Origin: Rhipidocladum racemiflorum
Lineage: Eukaryota > Streptophyta > Magnoliopsida > Poales > Poaceae
Assembly: GCA_036346355.1 (NCBI GenBank)
Contig: CM070580.1
Span: 59,226,854-59,290,853, forward strand
Direction of reading: 5' to 3'
Length of the DNA: 64,000 nucleotides
This document shows positions 59,640-64,000 of this stretch, piece by piece. Under the pieces are notes generated by a model, which worked only from the letters and a program-made list of their open reading frames with translations, ran no database searches and had not been told where the DNA came from. Numbering within the stretch: the stretch's first letter is position 1; each line of letters starts with the position of its first letter. A program made the position numbers and the translations under genes.

Positions 59640-60326
59640 CTTGTAGGATCGATATATACGAATATAGCAATCAAATGGGGGTGAATGATTGCGTGGAAGC
59701 TAAAACCAAATTTTTGATCTACTAAAAATTCACCCCAATTCGAAGTCAAAAATTGCTTCGGTTCTTAGCAAAAAACAGATTTACAGATGTTCGGTAAAAC
59801 ATGAATTGCTGGAGATCCAACCGTCGGATTGATCTGAAATTTTAACACAAGAAACTAGATACAATACGAATCTATCAGAAAATGAATCAGATCGATCGGA
59901 CTTACGGATCAAAAGTTATGAACTTCGCAAGCTTGCTATGACAGAATATAACGAGAATTGTTCTAAGATCAATTTCGTGATTAAACAAAATCTTCAAAAG
60001 ACTAACCAACAAAACTTTGCGAAACTCTAAATTAAGGCCCTAGAAAGGTTTTGGATGGATCAAATCAAGATGAAACTCAAAGAATCAAAGTAAACAAAGA
60101 ACTAATCTAGAACTAGAACAAATAAGCAAACGAACACTCAAAACAGAGAATACTGTAGCAACGCGTGCACTGTAGCTTCGAGATTACTGTAGCACGTAGA
60201 GGATCTGGAAGAGATTGATCTTTATTTCTTTTTATCTAAAGTACTCCCATCAAAAGAGTACAAACCCTGCAACACAGCACAAGAGGAAACTCATGCTCAC
60301 AATTGTTTCCAGCGCTCTGCTCTTTC

Positions 60327-60358
60327 TATAAATAGAGGACACCTCCCCCTATTTATAA
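60327..60358. promoter_or_regulatory. Two opposed TATA boxes in LTR C
   Basis: TATAAATAG on the plus strand (60327-60335) and TATAAATAG on the minus strand (60358-60350) are separated by 14 bases. The minus-strand box is correctly placed to drive the element. Confidence 0.65.
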
Positions 60359-60784
60359 TGAGCAACCCTAACAGGGTACACATGCATGTCCACTTGGTCC
60401 AACATGGCCCAATACATGCAAGCTACCCCAAACGATTACAACTCTGCACGTGTATGGCTGACCTGCCATACTCACGTGACTGACTAGACTTCATGTGCAT
60501 TGTTCTCTAGCCCGAATGTCCCGCATGACATCCTTGACCACCAAGACCTCGATTCCTCCAGAATCTAGTCCTGAACCTCAGTTCCTCCATGAACCTAGTT
60601 CCGGTCCTGGCATCGACCACGTTCGCCCTTGAGCAACACCTTCACATGAACAAACCACAAAACGATTCCGAGCGCAAGTCCGCGACTTGACTCAATATTA
60701 GTCCATGCAACTACTCACACAAGCATTGCATACAAATCAACTCAATATCAAAATTGCAAAAACCTAACCCGAGCACATCACGTT

Positions 60785-61310
60785 CACGGCAGACCAAATC
60801 CTTGGTCCGGCGCACACAGGGACTAAACCCTAGAATTTGCCGTTCATGCTGGACCGAAACCTTGGTCCGGCGCAATCCACGGCGGACCGAAAACTTGGTC
60901 CAGCGTACACGTCAAATTCTTGGTTAAATAAAGAATTTGGTCCGGCGAAAAAGCCTCAAATTTATGTTCACGACGGACCAAAAAGGTGGTCCGGCATACA
61001 TGTACAGCCTTTCTGTTCCTCGAAGATTTGGTCCGGCAAAAACCACGTTCACGACGGACTAAAAAAATCAGTCCGGCGTACATGTGCTACACTTGGTTTG
61101 CATTACCACTTGGTTCGGCGCAAAAGACCTTAAATGCACGTTCACGACGGACCGAGAAATTTGGTCCAGCTCTCGGTCACTTTAGAGAAATGGTCCGGCG
61201 TAAAACACCCAAAGCCACGTTCATGGCGGACCAAAAAAGTGGTCCGGCGCAAAAGCGAAAAGCGGTCCGGCTCAAAAGGAAAACACTCTGTTTTTCCGAA
61301 ACTCAGTCCG
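60785..61310. repeat. Palindrome array of LTR C
   Basis: At least eight units alternate GGACCGAAA or GGACCAAA with TTGGTCCGGCG, usually as a pair with a short centre (GCGGACCGAAAACTTGGTCC). They are spaced irregularly with ACGTTCACGGC words between them. They make the overlapping basic ORFs seen here, which are not genes. Confidence 0.85.
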
Positions 61311-61524
61311 GAGCAAATGCAAAATTCTCTGTATCCTAGAAACTTAGTTAAGCACATGCACAAGTATATCAAATGATCAAATGAGACAACACATGCACAA
61401 GCACCACACATGCTAGAGCATAAACACTTTGCAATGCCAAATGCATCATTAAGCCAATTTTTCAACACATGATTTCACAAATACGACCACCCAAATGCCA
61501 CACTTGGCCCACCATATTCACCAC

Positions 61525-61904
61525 GCTTGCCACTTACCCTCGTCTAAATCATTTTACCACCCCAGTTGATTATCATGCACCACGTGCTGTCAACATCATC
61601 AATAACACATGACACACCTTTCATAAATATGTTCCATATCCCATTAAACAAGATTAATTGTGATATTCCAAAAGACATGAGTTAACATGGCATGGATAAG
61701 CAGCTACACACAGTCTAATCAACCCATGTTGGCCATTAATAGTTACCAACTTGTAATGAACCATTCTAGTGTAATAAATAAATCATGGCACACAAATAGT
61801 AATGACAAGGTGGACATAAATCAAATGGTTGATTAACTAATCCAAAATAATTGAAATCACTTTTAATTGAACTAGCATGGAATAGTTTGAAACAATATAA
61901 TTTT
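61525..61904 (-). repeat. Diverged fragment of a Tekay LTR
   Basis: It is similar to about 7090-7410 in the LTR of the minus-strand Tekay: shared words are CATGCACCACGT, AACCCATGTTGGC and TTGAACTAGCATG. It stops at 61904, where family A copy 5 begins. Confidence 0.65.
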
Positions 61905-62499
61905 TGTAAGACCTCGGCATCTAGTACGCCTAAATGTTACCAACCATAGACTAAACAGCATCTAAATACCACAAATAAAGATAAATTATAGCAAAGGAGC
62001 AAATGCTAAAAACCGAAAATTTCGGCAGCATCTCCTTTGTTTTTCCATGAATTGAAGCAACAACAATATGATCACAGGATATAGCATAAAGAAAGACATC
62101 TAAATCATCAATAACGAGTATTCTAGCAACAGTATAAGTCTAGAATAACGAATTCAACCATCTCACGAGCTAAACGAAGCAAATGAGGGAAACAAGCACA
62201 CAATTTAACCATGCACCAAGTTTCATGGCACTATTCTTATTATCATGACTCAAGCTGATAAATCTGCCTAAAGGTGTGGAGCTACGTGAAGATGTGTAGC
62301 TAATGCCCCTTCCCACATGTCGGTGTAATGGTACCTAAAACAACATAAAACACAAGCGTGAGTTCATCACTCAGTAAGTATATTACAATGGACTATAAAG
62401 AACAATTCAACGTAAACATCACTACCATGCTCAACATCACGTACAAGCCATAATTTTATATATCACATCATTCCCATGTCTCAATATCATTATACTCAT

Positions 62500-62531
<32 letters not shown>

Positions 62532-64000
62532 GTATGCAATGCGATGCAAATGCTCATATCTCCTCGAAGCACATACCGGTATTACCGAGTGCACACCCGT
62601 CGGCGTGCACCCCTTCCCCTTTCATCCCGTAGATGGAGGGTGCCTACTCTTACTGACTCGCTCCCATGCACACACGTGGATGGGACTACGAGGTAGGTCT
62701 TTTGTGTTCACTACGTGTGAACACAGAGGCCCGCATCAGCATGGGACGCCTCTTCCATTATGAGTGCACATATGACATAACATGTAAATATTGGCATAAA
62801 CATTAAATACCACACAATCATAATCAATATGAAATCATGTTCATCATGTCATAGGCAAACATCATTCTTAGCATCATATCATAAAGCAAGTTGTATCCAA
62901 TCAAGTCTAGCAACAATCTAAACGATACCCATTCTAATACACTTGCCTTAACCTCGGGCGACGGATTGGCGAGAGGATGAGGGCACTCCCGGGGTCACAC
63001 CACCTGCACATACATACCACACACTCAAAATGTGCCTCCAAAACAGTATGCAAACACTATTCTACCCCGACTTCGCAAACTACTCGCAAAACCTAAAACA
63101 GAGGTTCTGTCCCGTCGGGACAGCAGACTTCCAACGAGCATAACTTGAGTTCTAAAACTCCAAATTGATTAAACGAGTACATCCTCGCGTAGATTAGGAA
63201 ATTTCCTAACGTTTTCTAAGTATATGAAAAAACTGATTCGGCCTCTAAAGTGGTTTAATCTACAGAATACCGTGATCTGTTCCAATCTCATCACAGTTTT
63301 GAACTCGCTCGGTAAAACGAGCATAACTTTCAAACTACTGATCGGAATTAAGAATTCTTTACATCCAATTAAAGGTATTTTAATTACCTACAACTTCTTC
63401 AACAGGCAGACGACCAAATTCTGACTCTAAATTAGTGAAAACCCAAACCCTAGGTCGACTGCCCAATCTGCCCGAAACAGAGAACGTGGCAAACTCTAGA
63501 TTTCATCTAATATACCCAATTACAGCACCACCAATTGATCTTAAAATATGATATCAACCCCTAAAACAGTACCTAGACTAACCCCAAGGATTCCCGTGAC
63601 CATACCTTCACCCGACGAACGAAGAACCAACGGATCTCCTCCCGGTTCGCGCGATCTCCTTCCTCGCTCGAAATCCACCGGATCTCCTCGTCGCAGAGCG
63701 CTCCAATGGACGGATCTGCAGGGTGGTGAGGTGGAGAACTCCCCTAGGGGCAGCAAGGGGGGTGGAGAGGGGTGGGGAGAGGTGGAGGCGCCATGGGGTA
63801 GGAGGGAGGGGGCGGCGCACCAACAAGGGAGAGAGGGGCGGCTAGGGTTGCGGTGGGGCGCAACAAGGGCAGGGGAGGGCACCCCAAGGTAGGGAATTCT
63901 GCCTCCCCCTCCCTCATGGGCCCAAATCTCCTCCTACTAAAGCCCACGAATCATCCCCCTAGGGCTCGAACTCCCCCGGAGAGGCCCAAACTCCCGAAAT
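61905..64000 (-). repeat. LTR, family A copy 5, inverted, cut by the window end
   Basis: The plus strand reads TGTAAGACCTCGGCATCTAG, the reverse of the family A 3' end, and continues to the GGGCC-rich 5' part at the window edge. It keeps the palindrome CTGTCCCGTCGGGACAG (near 63107) and ATACCGGTAT (near 62574). The ORFs at 63541-63947 come from the purine-rich leader and are chance. Confidence 0.88.
62500..62531. repeat. (CAT)n microsatellite
   Basis: About ten uninterrupted CAT units inside family A copy 5; copies 2 and 3 have four or so ATG/CAT units at the matching place. Confidence 0.9.

Larger units (their letters stand above)
59642..61475 (-). repeat. Sirevirus-type LTR C with a GGTCCGGCG array
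   Basis: It begins TGTAGGATCG next to the primer binding site, and gag follows on the minus strand. It contains a palindromic array (60785-61310) and, nearer gag, a TATA box at 60350-60358 (minus strand). The far end is not certain; sequence similar to a Tekay LTR starts by about 61525. Apart from the first bases and a GGGGGTGAAT word it does not match LTR B, its supposed partner. Confidence 0.7.

Overview
This window is intergenic retrotransposon DNA from a plant nuclear genome, most likely a large-genome grass. The evidence is nested LTR retrotransposons of the Tekay/Del (chromodomain Gypsy) and Sirevirus (Copia) types, LTRs of 1.4-3.5 kb, and initiator-Met-tRNA primer binding sites throughout. 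I found no host protein-coding gene, tRNA, rRNA or CRISPR array that I can support. Almost every open frame belongs to a transposon protein or is a chance frame.

Layout. 1-3993: 3' end of a non-coding element and its LTR ('family A', TGTGACA...GTTACA, about 2.2 kb). 3994-4030 and 41067-42472: a second family A internal region, ending in LTR 42473-44626. It is split at a TGTTG target by a 37-kb Tekay element (4031-41066). That element has itself been hit three times. A minus-strand Tekay element (5964-17866, target ATAGC) lies in its 5' LTR. A minus-strand Sirevirus (18244-29765, target ACGTG) lies just behind its primer binding site. A solo LTR (38567-40597, target TTACT) lies in its 3' LTR. 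The host Tekay proteins (ORF1, gag, protease, RT-RNase H, integrase, chromodomain) resume at 29771-35619.

44627-49654: a pol fragment, an inverted family A LTR, a stretch of Sirevirus-type polypurine tracts, and a solo family A LTR with target duplication TTTTC. 49655-53297: degraded LTR-like DNA. 53298-61475: a Copia remnant on the minus strand (gag, protease and RNase H fragments; integrase and most of RT deleted) between two LTRs that do not match. 61525-64000: a diverged Tekay LTR scrap interrupted by a fifth family A LTR, which runs off the window.

The most interesting structure is in the Sirevirus. Its LTR promoter region carries an array of 13-bp palindromes (CCGGAGACTCCGG type). The same array recurs inside the element, just upstream of a leader-like segment with good splice signals that leads to an envelope-like third ORF. 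Two other Sirevirus-type LTRs in the window hold arrays of unrelated palindromes at the equivalent place. Nothing here looks active: the elements carry stops, frameshifts and deletions.
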